A program made the translations under genes and the position numbers. From contig JABGQA010000074.1 of NCBI GenBank assembly GCA_018644665.1, positions 1 to 64,000 on the forward strand: DNA of 64,000 nt. Reading direction: 5' to 3'. The stretch's first letter is position 1. Every line of letters starts with the position of its first letter. Source of the DNA: Candidatus Poribacteria bacterium. GTDB taxonomy: Bacteria > Poribacteria > WGA-4E > GCA-2687025. This document shows positions 25,110 to 36,100 of this stretch, piece after piece. The notes below the pieces were generated by a model. It was not told where the DNA came from, made no database searches, and saw only the letters and a program-made list of their open reading frames with translations.

Positions 25110-25852
25110 AGGTGTTGATTACCGGAGCCACGAGCGAACTCGGCAGGGCGATCGCGACGGAGTTGGCGCCTGATCACGAGCTTCGGCTGACCGATCTCGT
25201 CGATTCGTCGGGGTCAGAGGCCCGCGAATCCCTTCGGGCCGATCTCCGCGACGCGGAAGCTGTAGCGCCGCTCATTGCTGGCGTGGACGCCGTGATCCAC
25301 ACCTGTGAGACGCCCGACTCGTTCGAGGAACCCGACCTCACCCGCGAAGAGCTGCTGCTGGACCTGGCGACACGGGGAACCCACGTCTTGATGACCGCCG
25401 CGGTCGAGGCGGGAGTCCGTCGTGTCGCGTGCGCGGGCACGCTGGAGGTGTTCGCTTCGTATCCCGACGACGTGTACATCAGCGAGCTTTGGAAACCACT
25501 GCCCCGCCCCGAGATGTCGACGTTCTCGAAGTACCTCGGCGAACTGACCGTCCGCGAATTTGCCCGCGACCACGCGATCACCGGGACATCGCTGCGCCTC
25601 GGCCGCGTCGTGCGCGAGGAGGACGTGGCGGGCGAGCCGGTCGATCTGATGTGGGTGGATGTGCGCGACGCCGCTCAGGCTTTCCGGGGCGCTCTGGGAC
25701 GGGACGCCAGCTCCGACGTTCGGTTTGCTGCGCGGTGGGATGTCCTGCACATCTGCGCGGACGTGCCGAATGCGAAGTTCCTCATCGCTGAGGCTACTCG
25801 GCGCATCGGGTACGCTCCTACCCACGGCTTCGCTGCCAACTACCAGGCGTAG
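25106..25852 (+). CDS. NAD-dependent epimerase/dehydratase family protein
   Basis: A 248-residue SDR-family protein with TGATSELG at 6-13, VDAVIHTCETPDS near 62, and FSKYLGEL near 140 as the candidate Y..K pair (Y and L/K region not canonical: S-K-Y-L-G-E-L). It is the last gene of the operon and translationally coupled to the preceding one. The atypical catalytic box suggests an altered substrate, or binding rather than catalysis. Confidence 0.75.
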   Translation: MKVLITGATSELGRAIATELAPDHELRLTDLVDSSGSEARESLRADLRDAEAVAPLIAGVDAVIHTCETPDSFEEPDLTREELLLDLATRGTHVLMTAAVEAGVRRVACAGTLEVFASYPDDVYISELWKPLPRPEMSTFSKYLGELTVREFARDHAITGTSLRLGRVVREEDVAGEPVDLMWVDVRDAAQAFRGALGRDASSDVRFAARWDVLHICADVPNAKFLIAEATRRIGYAPTHGFAANYQA

Positions 25853-26053
25853 GCGCCCGGTCTCGCCGCGCGCCGTGCACCCCCATTCTGGCTTTCCCGG
25901 CAAGGCGAAGGCATTCCTGCATGCGCGGCCCACGTGGTGGTTAGCGCGACTCCCGCAATCGGCCGCTCGCAGTCGGTTCCCCGCAGATTCCTGTGAGGTA
26001 TGGCGTGTCTCGCGCGACATAGTGCGAGAACGGACCACACGGAGACGATCGAC

Positions 26054-27310
26054 ATGGCGGGAACGGACGCCGAACTGGTGCGGCACGCCATTGCGGGCGA
26101 CGTCCACGCGTTCGGCGAACTGACGAAGCGGTACCAGGAAGCTGTGTACGCGTTGGCCGTCAGCCACACGCGCGACTTCACAGAGGCGGAGGACATCGCG
26201 CAGGACGCTTTTCTGAGCGCCTACGAAAGGCTGGCGACGTTGCGAGACGCCGGCCGGTTTGGCGCGTGGGTGCGAGGGATCGCGTCGAACATGTGCCGGG
26301 ACTGGCAGCGCAAGGCGTATCGTCGGCGGGAGACTCCCACGGCGTGGACGCACCACGAGGCGCAACACGCCGGACGGGCGCCGGATGCCGGGCTGCGGGC
26401 GGGTGAGGATCGCGATGCGCTGCTGAAGGCTCTGCGCGTGCTCAACCAGGTCGCTCGGCAGACGCTGCTCCTCCACTACCTGGCGGAGTTCTCGCAGCGC
26501 GACATCGCCGCGTTCCTGGGGACATCAGTGACCGCCGTCGAGACGCGTCTCCACCGCGCGCGCAAGCGCCTACGCGAGGAGATAGGAACAATGGCAGAAG
26601 ACACATTGCGGGACAGCCGGCTGGGGGACGAATTCACGAACAGACTCGCCGCTGAGTTGCTAGCGAAGCCGAGGCCGCTGGAGCAAGACGGCCACCCGAT
26701 CGCCGACACGTGGCAAGCGATACGCCAGGCGTTGCCGGAATTCGAGGTCGTTGCGCCGCGTGGCGAGATCGAGCCGCGGACGCTGAACGCCGATGTACTC
26801 GGCGCTGCGGCCGCCGCTGAGGCTGAGGCGATCGACGTCGATACGAACACCGTGCTGAGGTCGCACCTCACGCCGTCGCTCCTCGACGCTCTGCGCGGCC
26901 GGGCCGCGCCCTGCCGCGTGATCGCAGCCGGCCGCGTGTTCCGTGACGACACGCCCGGCCCGCGCCGCTCCCAGGTGTTCCATCAGGTTGAGGCGGCGTG
27001 GTTGGCGTCAGACGTCACCGAGGAGCGTTTCCGCGAATGCGTGGAAGCCATGCTCCGAACGGTCACCGGGGCGCCGGAGCTGCGATGGCAAGCGGGTGAG
27101 TTCGGGTTCACCGACCCCGGCTGGGAGGTCGAGGCGAAGTTCAACGCCGAGTGGGTCGAACTCATGGGCGTAGGGCGCATGAAGGACGATGTCGTCGCAG
27201 GGCTTGGTTTCGAGCCCGACGAAGTCAGCCTCTACGGCTTCGGCCTGGGGATCGAGCGCATCGCGATGCTCGTGCGCGGCATCGACGACATCCACGACCT
27301 CTGGCGGTGA
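26054..27310 (+). CDS. ECF sigma factor fused to PheS-like aminoacyl-tRNA synthetase domain
   Basis: A 418-residue fusion. Residues ~5-85 are sigma-70 region 2 (FGELTKRYQEAVYALA, DFTEAEDIAQDAFLSAYERL, FGAWVRGIASNMCRDWQR). Residues ~118-177 are region 4 (ALRVLNQVARQTLLLHYLAEFSQRDIAAFLGTSVTAVETRLHRARKRL). From ~202 the sequence follows the class II catalytic domain of phenylalanyl-tRNA synthetase alpha: GHPIADTWQAIRQAL, LRSHLTPSLLDAL, motif 2 GRVFRDD...FHQVE (309-313), and motif 3 GFGLGIERIAML near 395-406. The PheS N-terminal tRNA-binding coiled coil is absent and replaced by the sigma module, and no pheT is nearby. There is no frame break at the junction. An internal ATG at 26591 with GAGGAG nine bases upstream could also make the PheS-like part alone. 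The function is inferred to be ligand-sensing transcription control, but this is not shown. Confidence 0.88.
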   Translation: MAGTDAELVRHAIAGDVHAFGELTKRYQEAVYALAVSHTRDFTEAEDIAQDAFLSAYERLATLRDAGRFGAWVRGIASNMCRDWQRKAYRRRETPTAWTHHEAQHAGRAPDAGLRAGEDRDALLKALRVLNQVARQTLLLHYLAEFSQRDIAAFLGTSVTAVETRLHRARKRLREEIGTMAEDTLRDSRLGDEFTNRLAAELLAKPRPLEQDGHPIADTWQAIRQALPEFEVVAPRGEIEPRTLNADVLGAAAAAEAEAIDVDTNTVLRSHLTPSLLDALRGRAAPCRVIAAGRVFRDDTPGPRRSQVFHQVEAAWLASDVTEERFRECVEAMLRTVTGAPELRWQAGEFGFTDPGWEVEAKFNAEWVELMGVGRMKDDVVAGLGFEPDEVSLYGFGLGIERIAMLVRGIDDIHDLWR

Positions 27311-27349
27311 TGCGCTAGTGGTTCGCAACAGGGGATCTAGGGGCCACGG

Positions 27350-27396
27350 ATGGACCCCATCGTAACCTTCCCCTGCTAGGGGAAGGCATTCGCGCT
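27350..27396. repeat. Intergenic palindromic repeat, copy A
   Basis: CCTTCCCC-TGCTA-GGGGAAGG forms a perfect 8 bp hairpin, flanked by GGACCCCAT on the left and CATTCGCGC on the right. Related copies are at 32808, 37566 and 60377. It lies between convergent genes, so a bidirectional terminator role is possible. Confidence 0.65.
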
Positions 27397-27442
27397 ATCC
27401 CCTACGCCACGCGGCATACAACACAGCCAACGTGGTGGGCCA

Positions 27443-28198
27443 CTAGGCGCTGTCGTCCGCCGGCTTTGCCGTCGCCGCGATGCGCAGAATCGCCACGGTC
27501 GCGACGATGCTCAACGCCATCCACAACCCGCCCCAGAACAAGGTCTGATGCGTCGTGGCCAGGAACGGCGGGAAGCTGGTGTATTCGGCTAGCATGCGCG
27601 CGTCGGAGCCGACCTCGGGGCGCATCAGCACGTCGGACGAGATGTCGTAGATCGCGTACAGGCAGCTCGTTAGGCCGATCACGCGCAGCATCCAGTTCAC
27701 GACGCCCTCGCGCACCAGCAGGCCGCCGGCTATCATCGCGCCGCCGAACGCCGCGCCGAAGCCCCAGCCAGCCAGGTTCCGCACGTGGAAGAGTGTCACG
27801 CCTGCAACAGCGAGGCCGATGGCCACTGCAAGGGCACGCGTCAGGCGCGTCCGTGACGCGACGATCAGGATCGCCCCGCCCCACAGGAGACTGCCGAGGT
27901 ACCCGGCCATGAGCGTCCAGAAGCGCGAGCCTCCCAGGCTACGCGCCATGCCGCCTTCGGTGAAGAATATCTGGATGTCGACCACCTTGCCGCCGGTGGC
28001 GACGGTGGCAAGCGCATGGCTGGCCTCGTGCAGGAAGACGACGAACAGCTTGAGCGGCTTGATGAACGGCGTGTTCCACAGCGCGCCAATGCACGCCGCG
28101 ATCACGAGAAACCCGAGCAGACGGCGGATGTCTAGCTTGCGTCCGCCCTTGGAGGGAGCTTCGTGATCCTCGAACTCGTCGGCGAAAGTCGAATCCAT
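27443..28198 (-). CDS. M50 family membrane metalloprotease
   Basis: A 251-residue polytopic protein of the M50B peptidase-like family. The first helix carries the zinc motif HEASHA (near residue 57) in VVFLHEASHALATVATGG. Further helices span roughly 20-45, 95-125, 130-160 and 205-235. The start at 28198 (MDSTFADEF) has GGAGGAC directly upstream. Such proteins are site-2-type proteases or relatives; the substrate is unknown. It is transcribed toward the sigma-PheS gene. Confidence 0.85.
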   Translation of the reverse strand: MDSTFADEFEDHEAPSKGGRKLDIRRLLGFLVIAACIGALWNTPFIKPLKLFVVFLHEASHALATVATGGKVVDIQIFFTEGGMARSLGGSRFWTLMAGYLGSLLWGGAILIVASRTRLTRALAVAIGLAVAGVTLFHVRNLAGWGFGAAFGGAMIAGGLLVREGVVNWMLRVIGLTSCLYAIYDISSDVLMRPEVGSDARMLAEYTSFPPFLATTHQTLFWGGLWMALSIVATVAILRIAATAKPADDSA

Positions 28199-28275
28199 GT
28201 CGTCCTCCGATCCTTCACGCCGCACAACAGACCCTCAGGTCCACCTCTGAAGGACGCGCGGGCGGCGCAATCGGT

Positions 28276-28698
28276 TTACGAGCCTGCGGCCGCCGCGCCC
28301 CGACTGCCGACCCAATCACCCGTGTCCAGACGGCGGCCGAGCGTTCGCGCCCGCGCGGCGTTCGCGTATATATAGACGTGCGCCTCGCGCGTGGCGCCGG
28401 TTTCTCGCACAGTCACGGGCAGCGTCTCGCGCGTGTAGATGTTCGCCGAGAGACCGGGGCCGAAGTAGCCCTCGAAGCGGTCCAACTCGCGAAGTAGCGC
28501 GGCGACCCGCGACGACCGAACACTCACCAAGTCGCCGACGACGACGCCCGTGCCACGCAGAAACGCGGGGTATCCCTCCGGCAGAGCGTACAACTGCCCG
28601 GGCGTCTCTGCGGTTACGATCTCTCGCGCGACGTCCGCGAGCATGCTGTGGGCTCGACATCCGCGTCTCAGCGTCCCATATACGAAGAGGCGATCCAC
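28276..28698 (-). CDS. Gamma-glutamylcyclotransferase-like (AIG2/GGCT) protein
   Basis: A 140-residue protein with the GGCT fold. The substrate loop LFVYGTLRRGCRAH is at the N-terminus and the catalytic-Glu region ELDRFEGYFGPG near residue 71-82. The start at GTG 28698 places YGTL at residue ~6, as in the family, with GGAG five bases upstream. A GTG at 28752 would add 18 unsupported residues. Predicted to cleave gamma-glutamyl-amine or dipeptide bonds to release 5-oxoproline; the true substrate is unknown. Confidence 0.82.
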   Translation of the reverse strand: MDRLFVYGTLRRGCRAHSMLADVAREIVTAETPGQLYALPEGYPAFLRGTGVVVGDLVSVRSSRVAALLRELDRFEGYFGPGLSANIYTRETLPVTVRETGATREAHVYIYANAARARTLGRRLDTGDWVGSRGAAAAGS

Positions 28699-28856
28699 GC
28701 GTACTCCACGTCGTGTCGGCCTGAGCGCGGTCACCTTTGTAACGCGCGCCACGTGGAGGCCGTAGCCACGTTGAGGGGAACAGCGCGGCCTACAATGGCC
28801 GCGAATGCCGAACGACGCAACGGCCGCGACACGGCCGAAGGCGGGAGGGAGCGGCG

Positions 28857-29786
28857 ATGCCGGCGGCTAGCGACGTCAAGGAACGCTACCAGGTGGCGCT
28901 CGACCTGTTCACGGAGAAGGTGGAACGCGACGACCACATCCTTGCGGCCATCCTGTTCGGCAGCCTCTCGTATGACGAAGTGTGGGAGCAGTCGGACATC
29001 GACATCTACCTCGTCTCGCGTGACGAGAAGCTCCGGCGCACTGGCTTCGCGCTCGTCGAGAACGACGTCAACATCCATGTGGTCCTCTACCCTCGCCAGC
29101 GGTTCAAGCAGATGCTCGAGGGCTCGATGCAGAGTTCGTTCTTCCACGCCTCGTTCGCGAAGAGCACGCTGCTGTTCTCGCGCGACGAGACGATCAGCGA
29201 GTACTACGAGGACAAGGACCGGCTCGGATCGCGGGACCGCGACATCCAGCTAATGAAGGCCGCGAGTTGGGCCATGCCGACGCTCGCCAAGGCGGAGAAG
29301 TTCTACCACGTTAAGCGCGACATGCACTACGCGTTCCTATGGCTGATGCATGTCGTGGAAGCGCTGGCGCGCGTGGAGACGCTGTCCAACGGCGAAGTCG
29401 CGCAGCGAGAGGTGATCCACCAGGCGATCCGTTTCAACCCCGCGTTCTTCAACGCGATCTACACGGATCTTATCGACGGGCCGAAGGACGAGGAGACGAT
29501 CGGCAAGGCGCTGGAGATGATCGACGAGTACCTGATGGATCGTGTCACCGACATCTACAAACCCCTGTACGACTTCCTGACGGAAGAGCAGGGCGCACGC
29601 ACGGCGACGGAGATCACGGAGCGTTTCACGAAGGTCGCCCAGGCCAGCGAAATCAGCATGGCGTGCGAATGGCTCGCGGATCGCGACGTGATAGAGAAGG
29701 TGTCCGCGCCCGTGCGGCTCACGAAGAACAGTCAGGTAAGCATGGAGGAAGCTGCCTACTACTACGACGAGGAGATGGCTCTTTGA
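28857..29786 (+). CDS. Nucleotidyltransferase with HEPN-like helical and winged-helix regions
   Basis: A 309-residue protein. Residues ~30-60 hold the polymerase-beta-type nucleotidyltransferase motif ([22 protein letters not shown]), with the two metal-binding Asp. The middle (~125-235) is helical ([37 protein letters not shown]) and HEPN-like by inspection. The C-terminus (~240-300) resembles a winged helix ([33 protein letters not shown]). GGGGAGCGG precedes ATG 28857. The stop overlaps the uvrA TTG start (TTGA), so the genes are coupled. MNT/HEPN proteins often act as toxin-antitoxin parts; here all appear in one chain and the role is unknown. Confidence 0.75.
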   Translation: MPAASDVKERYQVALDLFTEKVERDDHILAAILFGSLSYDEVWEQSDIDIYLVSRDEKLRRTGFALVENDVNIHVVLYPRQRFKQMLEGSMQSSFFHASFAKSTLLFSRDETISEYYEDKDRLGSRDRDIQLMKAASWAMPTLAKAEKFYHVKRDMHYAFLWLMHVVEALARVETLSNGEVAQREVIHQAIRFNPAFFNAIYTDLIDGPKDEETIGKALEMIDEYLMDRVTDIYKPLYDFLTEEQGARTATEITERFTKVAQASEISMACEWLADRDVIEKVSAPVRLTKNSQVSMEEAAYYYDEEMAL

Positions 29787-32647
29787 GGACGAGTATTGAT
29801 GTCCGCGGCGCGCGTGAAAACAACCTACAGAACGTCAACGTCGAGATACCGCGGGACCAACTCGTAGTCGTCACAGGCCTTAGCGGCTCGGGCAAGTCCT
29901 CCCTCGCCTTCGACACGGTGTACGCGGAGGGACAGCGGCGCTTCCTGGAATCGCTGTCGTCGTTCGCGAAGCGGTTCATGGCGCAGCTCAAGAAGCCGGA
30001 CGTCGACTTCGTCTACGGGCTGTCGCCGGTGGTGTCCATCGAGCAGAAGACGACCGGGAACAACCCGCGCTCCACCGTCGGCACGATGACCGACATCGGC
30101 AACTACCTGCAACTGCTCTACGCCACCGTAGGCGACGCGCACTGCCCCTACTGTCACGTGCCGATCCCTCAACGGTCCGCCCATCGGATCGTAGAACACA
30201 TCCTCGCCCTGCCAGAGGGCACGGAAATCGAACTCCGCGCGCCAGTGTGGAAGCTCTACGGCGAGGATTACCCCTACCTCCTGGGTGAGATCCGCGGCAA
30301 CAGCTACCGCCGGCTTTACATCGACGGCGAACTCACGGACATCAGCGAGGACGTCGAACTCGACGAGGATACGGGCTACGACATGGAAGTCCTCGTCGAC
30401 AAGTTCGTGGTCCGCCCGGAGATCGACAAGAACCTGCTCGTTTCCGTCGAGGCGGCCCTCACGATGGGCGAGGGGTTCGTGCGCATCCACATACCCGATG
30501 CCGACGACAGGAAGGTCGATCTCGACGCATTCCACGACGACTTCTCGTGCCCCGAGCACCGCGTCACGATGGGCGAGCCGAGCCCTCCCTACTTCCAGTT
30601 CAACAACCCGGCGGCGGCGTGCCGGACCTGCTCGGGTCTGGGGACGTACCTCCAAGTACATGCCGACCTGTTAGTCCCAGACAAGAGTCGCAGCATCCTG
30701 GACGGCGCGTTCGTCCGTCAGGCGTACAAGTACGACCGGGACACCTGGGACGGCCACATCATGTACAGCATGTCCAAGCAGCACGGCTTCGGCCTGGACG
30801 TGCCGTTCTCGGACCTGTCCAAGAAGGTCGTCGACCTGCTCCTGCACGGGACGAAGGGCGAGAAGATCAAGATGGTCATCCCGCCCGACGCGAAGCGGGG
30901 TCATCGCCGAGAGGGCCGCGAATTCAAGTTCGACGGCATTATCAATCGGATCGACCGACACTACCGCTGGTACCGGCGGAAGCAAGACGCCAACACCCAT
31001 ATGGAGGAGTACCTCCGCAAGGTGATGGTTGAGCACACCTGCCCTGAGTGTGATGGCACGCGTCTCAAGCCCCAACGCGCGCTTGTAACCATCCAGGGCT
31101 TGAACATCCACGAAGCCGGCGAGAAGCATCTCTCGCAACTTCGCGACTTCACCGCGGCCGTCGAGCTTCCTGACAGGCACGCGGAGGCCGGAGGGCAGAT
31201 CCTCAAGGAGGTCACGGCGCGACTCGACATCCTCGTGGGTATCGGCCTCGACTACCTGAACATGAACCGTCGTTCTGGGACGTTGTCGGGTGGGGAATCG
31301 CAGCGCATCCGGCTGTCGACGCAGATCGGCTCAGGGTTGATGGGGATGCTGTATGTGCTGGACGAGCCGAGCATCGGACTGCACCCCAAAGACAACGTGA
31401 AGATGATCGAGACGCTGCGGCAGTTGCGGGACATCGGTAACACTGTGATCGTCGTCGAACACGACGAGGAGACGATCCGGGCCGCCGACCACATCCTGGA
31501 ACTCGGCCCGGGGCCTGGTGTCCACGGCGGCGAGATCGTGGCGGAGGGCACGCTCGACGACATCATCGAGCATCCGGCGTCGCTGACGGGGCAGTTTCTC
31601 AGCGGCCGCAAGCAGATCGACATGCCCGAGACGCGGCGCACGGCGAACGGCAAGCGGCTCGTCATCCGTGGCGCGCGTGCGAACAACCTCAAGGACGTCG
31701 ATGTCGAGTTCCCTCTGGGCGTCTTCACGTGCATTACGGGCGCCTCAGGATCCGGCAAGAGCTCTCTCGTCAACGAGATCCTGTACAAGCGCCTGTACGC
31801 GCACCACTACGACAGCCGCGTCCTTTCCGGTGACCACGACGCCATTGACGGCCTGGAGCACGTCACGGACGTCATCAACATCGATCAGTCGCCGATTGGG
31901 CGGACGCCCCGGTCGAACCCGGCTACGTACATCGGCATCTACGACACGATCCGTAAGCTCTACGCCAACACCGAGGAGTCGGTCGAGCGCGGGTACAAGC
32001 CGGGCCGGTTCTCCTTCAATGTGAAGGGCGGCCGCTGCGAGGAGTGCGCGGGCGAGGGCATCATCAAGACCGCGATGCACTTCATGCCCGACGTCGAGGT
32101 GACCTGCCCGTCGTGCAAGCGCGCCCGGTACAACCAGGACACGCTGGAGATCCAGTACGAGGGGAAGAGCATCAGCGAGGTGCTCGACCTATCGCTGGAG
32201 GAGGCGGAGTTCTTCTTCCAGGACACGCCGATCATCGCGCGGAAGCTGGGCGTCCTGAACGACCTGGGTCTCGGCTACCTTTGCCTCGGCCAGTCCTCGA
32301 CAACGCTCTCGGGCGGTGAAGCGCAGCGCGTCAAGCTCGCCACGGAACTGGGCAAGGTGAAGCGCGGCGCCCACAAGCTCTACATCCTCGACGAGCCTAC
32401 GACCGGCCTGCACGCCGCGGACATACAGCGTCTCCTCGATAGCCTGAACCGCCTCGTTAACGCCGGGAACACCGTCATCGTGATCGAGCACCATCTCGAC
32501 GTTATCAAGACGGCTGACCACGTCATCGACCTGGGCCCCGAGGGCGGGCATGGCGGCGGCGAGGTGATCGCGTTCGGCACGCCGGAGGACATCGCTGCCG
32601 AAGAGCGGTCGCACACCGGGCGGTACCTTCGGGGTCATCTGGGGTAG
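29783..32647 (+). CDS. uvrA: UvrABC excinuclease subunit A
   Basis: A 954-residue DNA-damage-sensing ATPase of nucleotide excision repair. It starts at TTG 29783, overlapping the upstream stop by three bases, with GAGGAG nine to ten bases upstream; the earlier frame to 29339 lies in the previous gene. Walker A motifs are GLSGSGKSS (near 34) and GASGSGKSS (near 654). Zinc-finger cysteines are in CPYC near 119 and in CEEC...CPSC around 752-780. ABC signatures are [18 protein letters not shown] and [15 protein letters not shown], each followed by LDEPS/TxGLH. The gene is full length and intact. Confidence 0.96.
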   Translation: MRTSIDVRGARENNLQNVNVEIPRDQLVVVTGLSGSGKSSLAFDTVYAEGQRRFLESLSSFAKRFMAQLKKPDVDFVYGLSPVVSIEQKTTGNNPRSTVGTMTDIGNYLQLLYATVGDAHCPYCHVPIPQRSAHRIVEHILALPEGTEIELRAPVWKLYGEDYPYLLGEIRGNSYRRLYIDGELTDISEDVELDEDTGYDMEVLVDKFVVRPEIDKNLLVSVEAALTMGEGFVRIHIPDADDRKVDLDAFHDDFSCPEHRVTMGEPSPPYFQFNNPAAACRTCSGLGTYLQVHADLLVPDKSRSILDGAFVRQAYKYDRDTWDGHIMYSMSKQHGFGLDVPFSDLSKKVVDLLLHGTKGEKIKMVIPPDAKRGHRREGREFKFDGIINRIDRHYRWYRRKQDANTHMEEYLRKVMVEHTCPECDGTRLKPQRALVTIQGLNIHEAGEKHLSQLRDFTAAVELPDRHAEAGGQILKEVTARLDILVGIGLDYLNMNRRSGTLSGGESQRIRLSTQIGSGLMGMLYVLDEPSIGLHPKDNVKMIETLRQLRDIGNTVIVVEHDEETIRAADHILELGPGPGVHGGEIVAEGTLDDIIEHPASLTGQFLSGRKQIDMPETRRTANGKRLVIRGARANNLKDVDVEFPLGVFTCITGASGSGKSSLVNEILYKRLYAHHYDSRVLSGDHDAIDGLEHVTDVINIDQSPIGRTPRSNPATYIGIYDTIRKLYANTEESVERGYKPGRFSFNVKGGRCEECAGEGIIKTAMHFMPDVEVTCPSCKRARYNQDTLEIQYEGKSISEVLDLSLEEAEFFFQDTPIIARKLGVLNDLGLGYLCLGQSSTTLSGGEAQRVKLATELGKVKRGAHKLYILDEPTTGLHAADIQRLLDSLNRLVNAGNTVIVIEHHLDVIKTADHVIDLGPEGGHGGGEVIAFGTPEDIAAEERSHTGRYLRGHLG

Positions 32648-33138
32648 GGCCCCAGGGACGCTCTCACGTGTTTGCCTGACGCGCAAGCGTCTCCGCTGCT
32701 ACGACAATGGTCTGATGTCTGTGCGGCTGGCGACCCGCTTGAGGGTATGGTCACGGACATTGGTCGACGGTGACGACAAGGCGCTGAGGGCGTGAGGTGG
32801 CGCGGAAACCCCATCTCCGCCTTCCCCTGCGAAGGGAAGACGTTCACGCGTCCAACCGACGAAGGCGTGTACGGACCACGCCACCGAGCTACCAACTGCT
32901 CATGACCACACCCCCCGCCTGACAGCAACTTGGCGCCCACTCTGGGCACATGCTACAAATCAGGCACGGCATCGCCGTTCGGCGGACACGCGCGGCGGCC
33001 CACACGCAGACTCCAGGGCGCCAGTCACGCTGGCGGCGTCGGCTATGCTCCCGCAGCGGCCCACCGGCCCTGCCACGGGATGTGCGCGTGCCGCTGACCC
33101 GCGCTGAGGTCGCGGCGTTCGTCAGGGAAGGGAACGAG
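32648..33138. other. Intergenic region between uvrA and the WD40 gene
   Basis: About 490 bases with no supported gene. It contains palindromic repeat copy B near 32808. The ORF of the next gene extends back to 32950, but its signal peptide and ribosome site place the start at 33139. Confidence 0.5.
32808..32850. repeat. Intergenic palindromic repeat, copy B
   Basis: CTTCCC-N7-GGGAAG with left flank CCCATCTCCGC and right flank ACGTTCACGCG, matching copies A, C and D. It lies between two genes on the same strand. Confidence 0.65.
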
Positions 33139-36100
33139 ATGGACTCGCTGCGCGGTCCACTGACTGCCGCCCGTGGCGCTCGACGGGTCGCCTTCGCTGC
33201 CGTGTGGCTCTCGATGTCGCTGGTTGCGAGCAGGGCCGCGTTCGCCCTGCCTACGTCTGCCATCGCCCGCCTGGGGCACGGATTCCCGACCGCCGTGCAG
33301 TACGCGCCGGACGGCGAACTCCTCGCCGTGGCCACGCGTATCGGTGTGGGCCTGTGGGACACGCGCACGCTGGACCGTGTCGCCTTCCTCGACACGCACG
33401 GGTCGGTGGAGTCCATCGCGTTCTCCCCTGACGGCGCAACCCTCGCGACCGGATTAGCCAACAGCACGACGAAAATCTGGGACACGGGCTCGCGACAGGA
33501 GCTCGCCACAATCCAGACCAACTCGCAGTATGTGCGGGCCGTTGCCTTCTCCCCGGACGGGACAACACTCGCGATCGGGGGCGAGCAAGTGACCCTGTGG
33601 GACACGCGCGCCGGGCAGACAATGGGCACACTACCCATGGCCGGGTGGTCCGTGGCGTTCTCGCCGGACGGGACCACCCTCGCCAGCGGCGGCAGCAGCG
33701 CCCTGACGCTCTGGGACTTGGGCGCCGGCCAGGAGATCGCCGAGGTCACAGGCCACTCGAACGTCACCAGGGCGGTCGCGTTCTCCCCCGATGGCGCTAC
33801 GCTCGCCAGCGGCGGGGACGACGGCAAGGTCAAGCTCTGGGATGCGGGCACGTTGCTGGATATCGCCACACTACCTGTCTCAGGTTTCGGTGGCGTCGGT
33901 TCCGTTGGATATGCGGCCGATGGCGCGACGCTGGCCAGCGGGGGCGGGAGCCTAATGCTCTGGGACACGCAGTCCAGGCAGGATATAGCTACACTACACC
34001 CTCAATCATCCTCCGCTTCATGCGTCGCCTTCTCCCCGGACGGGGAGACTCTGGCGAGCGTCGGTTACGACGCACGGGTGACGCTCTGGGACACGCGTTC
34101 CGGGCAGGAGATCGCCAGGCTCCCGGGGCATGGCGAAGACGTGATTGCCGTGGCCTTTTCGCCCGACGGCGCAACACTCGTAAGCGGCAGCGAGGACACG
34201 CGGGTGAGGTTCTGGGACGCGTCTTCCCTGCAGAATGTCGCCACGCTGAACGGACACGGGAGTGGCATCAACGGGCTCGCGCTATCACCTGACGGGACCG
34301 CGCTGGTCGTCAGTGAGAGGCACGATTTCCCGAGGGTATGGGACATGTTCTCTCGCGAGGCCATCGCCAGTCTGACAACCAATGGATCGGTCAAAACCGC
34401 GGCGTTCTCTCCTGATGGCGCGACTATTGCCGTCGCCATATGGGGCGATGTGACCCTCTGGAGCACCAGCTCGTGGCAGACGGCCGGCACGCTAAATGGG
34501 CGTTCATCTAACATTCGGGCGCTCGCCTTCTCTCCCGACGGCACAACGCTCGCAGCCGGCTACGCCGACGGCACGGTGGTCCTATGGGACACGAGCACAT
34601 GGCTACGGGCAGCGACGCTACGCGGACATAGCCGAGACGTCACATCCGTCGCGTTCTCCCCAGACGGCTCCACGATCGCCACCGGCAGCTGGGACAAGAC
34701 CGTAAGGGTGTGGGACGCACGCACATGGATAGAGTTCGCGACGTTGCGTGGAGATGCCGGGCTCGTCTGGTCCGTTGCGTTCTCCCCGGACAGCGCGATC
34801 CTCGCCAGCGGCGGTTCCGGCGGCACGGTGAAGCTCTGGGCGTGGCAGGCCCGACAGGAGATCGCCACGCTGGAAGGGCACACGAGCTCCCCGCGCGCTC
34901 TGGCGTTCTCCCCATCCGATTCGACGCTCGCGAGCGGCAGCCTCGATGGGACGATAGTTCTGTGGGACACGTCGCTCCACGCGCCGTCGCCCGACTTCGC
35001 TCAGCGTAGCTCGTGGGTGTCGGATCCCAACGCCAACGGCGACGGAGCCGCAGGCCCCGGTGAGCGGGTGGAACTGCGCGCGCGGATGAGAAATGAGGGA
35101 TATCGAAATGCCGAGGACGTCCGCGTTACGTTGACCGCCTCGGACCCGGATGTGAGCGTGGTCCATGGTGAGGCTACCCACGCGAGGTGGCCGGTCGGGG
35201 AAGCGCGCAACAACGTAGGGTTCGTTTTGGACATCGCGTCAGATGCCACGGCGCATGACGTCACGGTCGTCGTGGATGTCGCGGCGCGCGTCGGCGGCCC
35301 CTGGCAGTTCACGTACACCTTCCCGATCGTGCGACCCGCCTTCGAGTTCACCAAGCGCAACGCGTGGCTGTTCGACCCCACGCCGCGTGGCAACAAGGAC
35401 GGCGTAGCGAGCCCGGGCGAACGGGTCCGGCCACGCATCCGCCTGCTGAACGACGGCCCCGGCGCCGCTGCGGACGTCCGTGTGGCCGTGACCACACCCG
35501 ACCCGGACGTGACGGTCGTCAGCGGCGACGTCACGCACGCCGCCTGGCCGGAAGGCGCGGCGCGGAACAACGAAGGCATCGTGCTGGACATCGCGCCCGG
35601 CGCGACATCGCACGATGTGACGCTCGCGGTCGAAGTGACGTCGGACGGCGGGGGTCTGTGGCAGTTCGAGTTCGTGTTCCCCATCGTGGCTCCCGCGCCC
35701 GAGTTCACGCAGCGCAACGCATGGGTGTTCGATCCGTCGCCCGGCGGGAATAAGGACGGCATCGCGAATCCCGGCGAACGCATCGTACCGAGAATCCGCT
35801 TGAGGAACGACGGCCCCGGCGACGCGGCGAATGTCACCGTCACGATCGCGATCGTGACGACGGACATTGACATCGCCATCGTGAACCGGCAGGTCACCCA
35901 CGAGACGTGGCCCCAGGGCGTCGCGCGCAACAACGACGGCCTCTCGCTGGACATCGCCCCGGGCGCGACGCCACACCAAGTCGCCATGAACGTCGCTGTC
36001 ACCGCGGACAACGGAGGCCCGTGGGGCTTTACCTTCACGTTCCCCATCGTGGCGCCGACGCTGACGTTCACGAAGCGCACCGCGTGGATATTCGAGCCTA

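Noticed and set aside
33400..34980. Apparent DNA direct repeats in this stretch
   Set aside because: Explained by WD40 blades sharing AFSPDG...LWD codons; not a CRISPR array or tandem DNA repeat.
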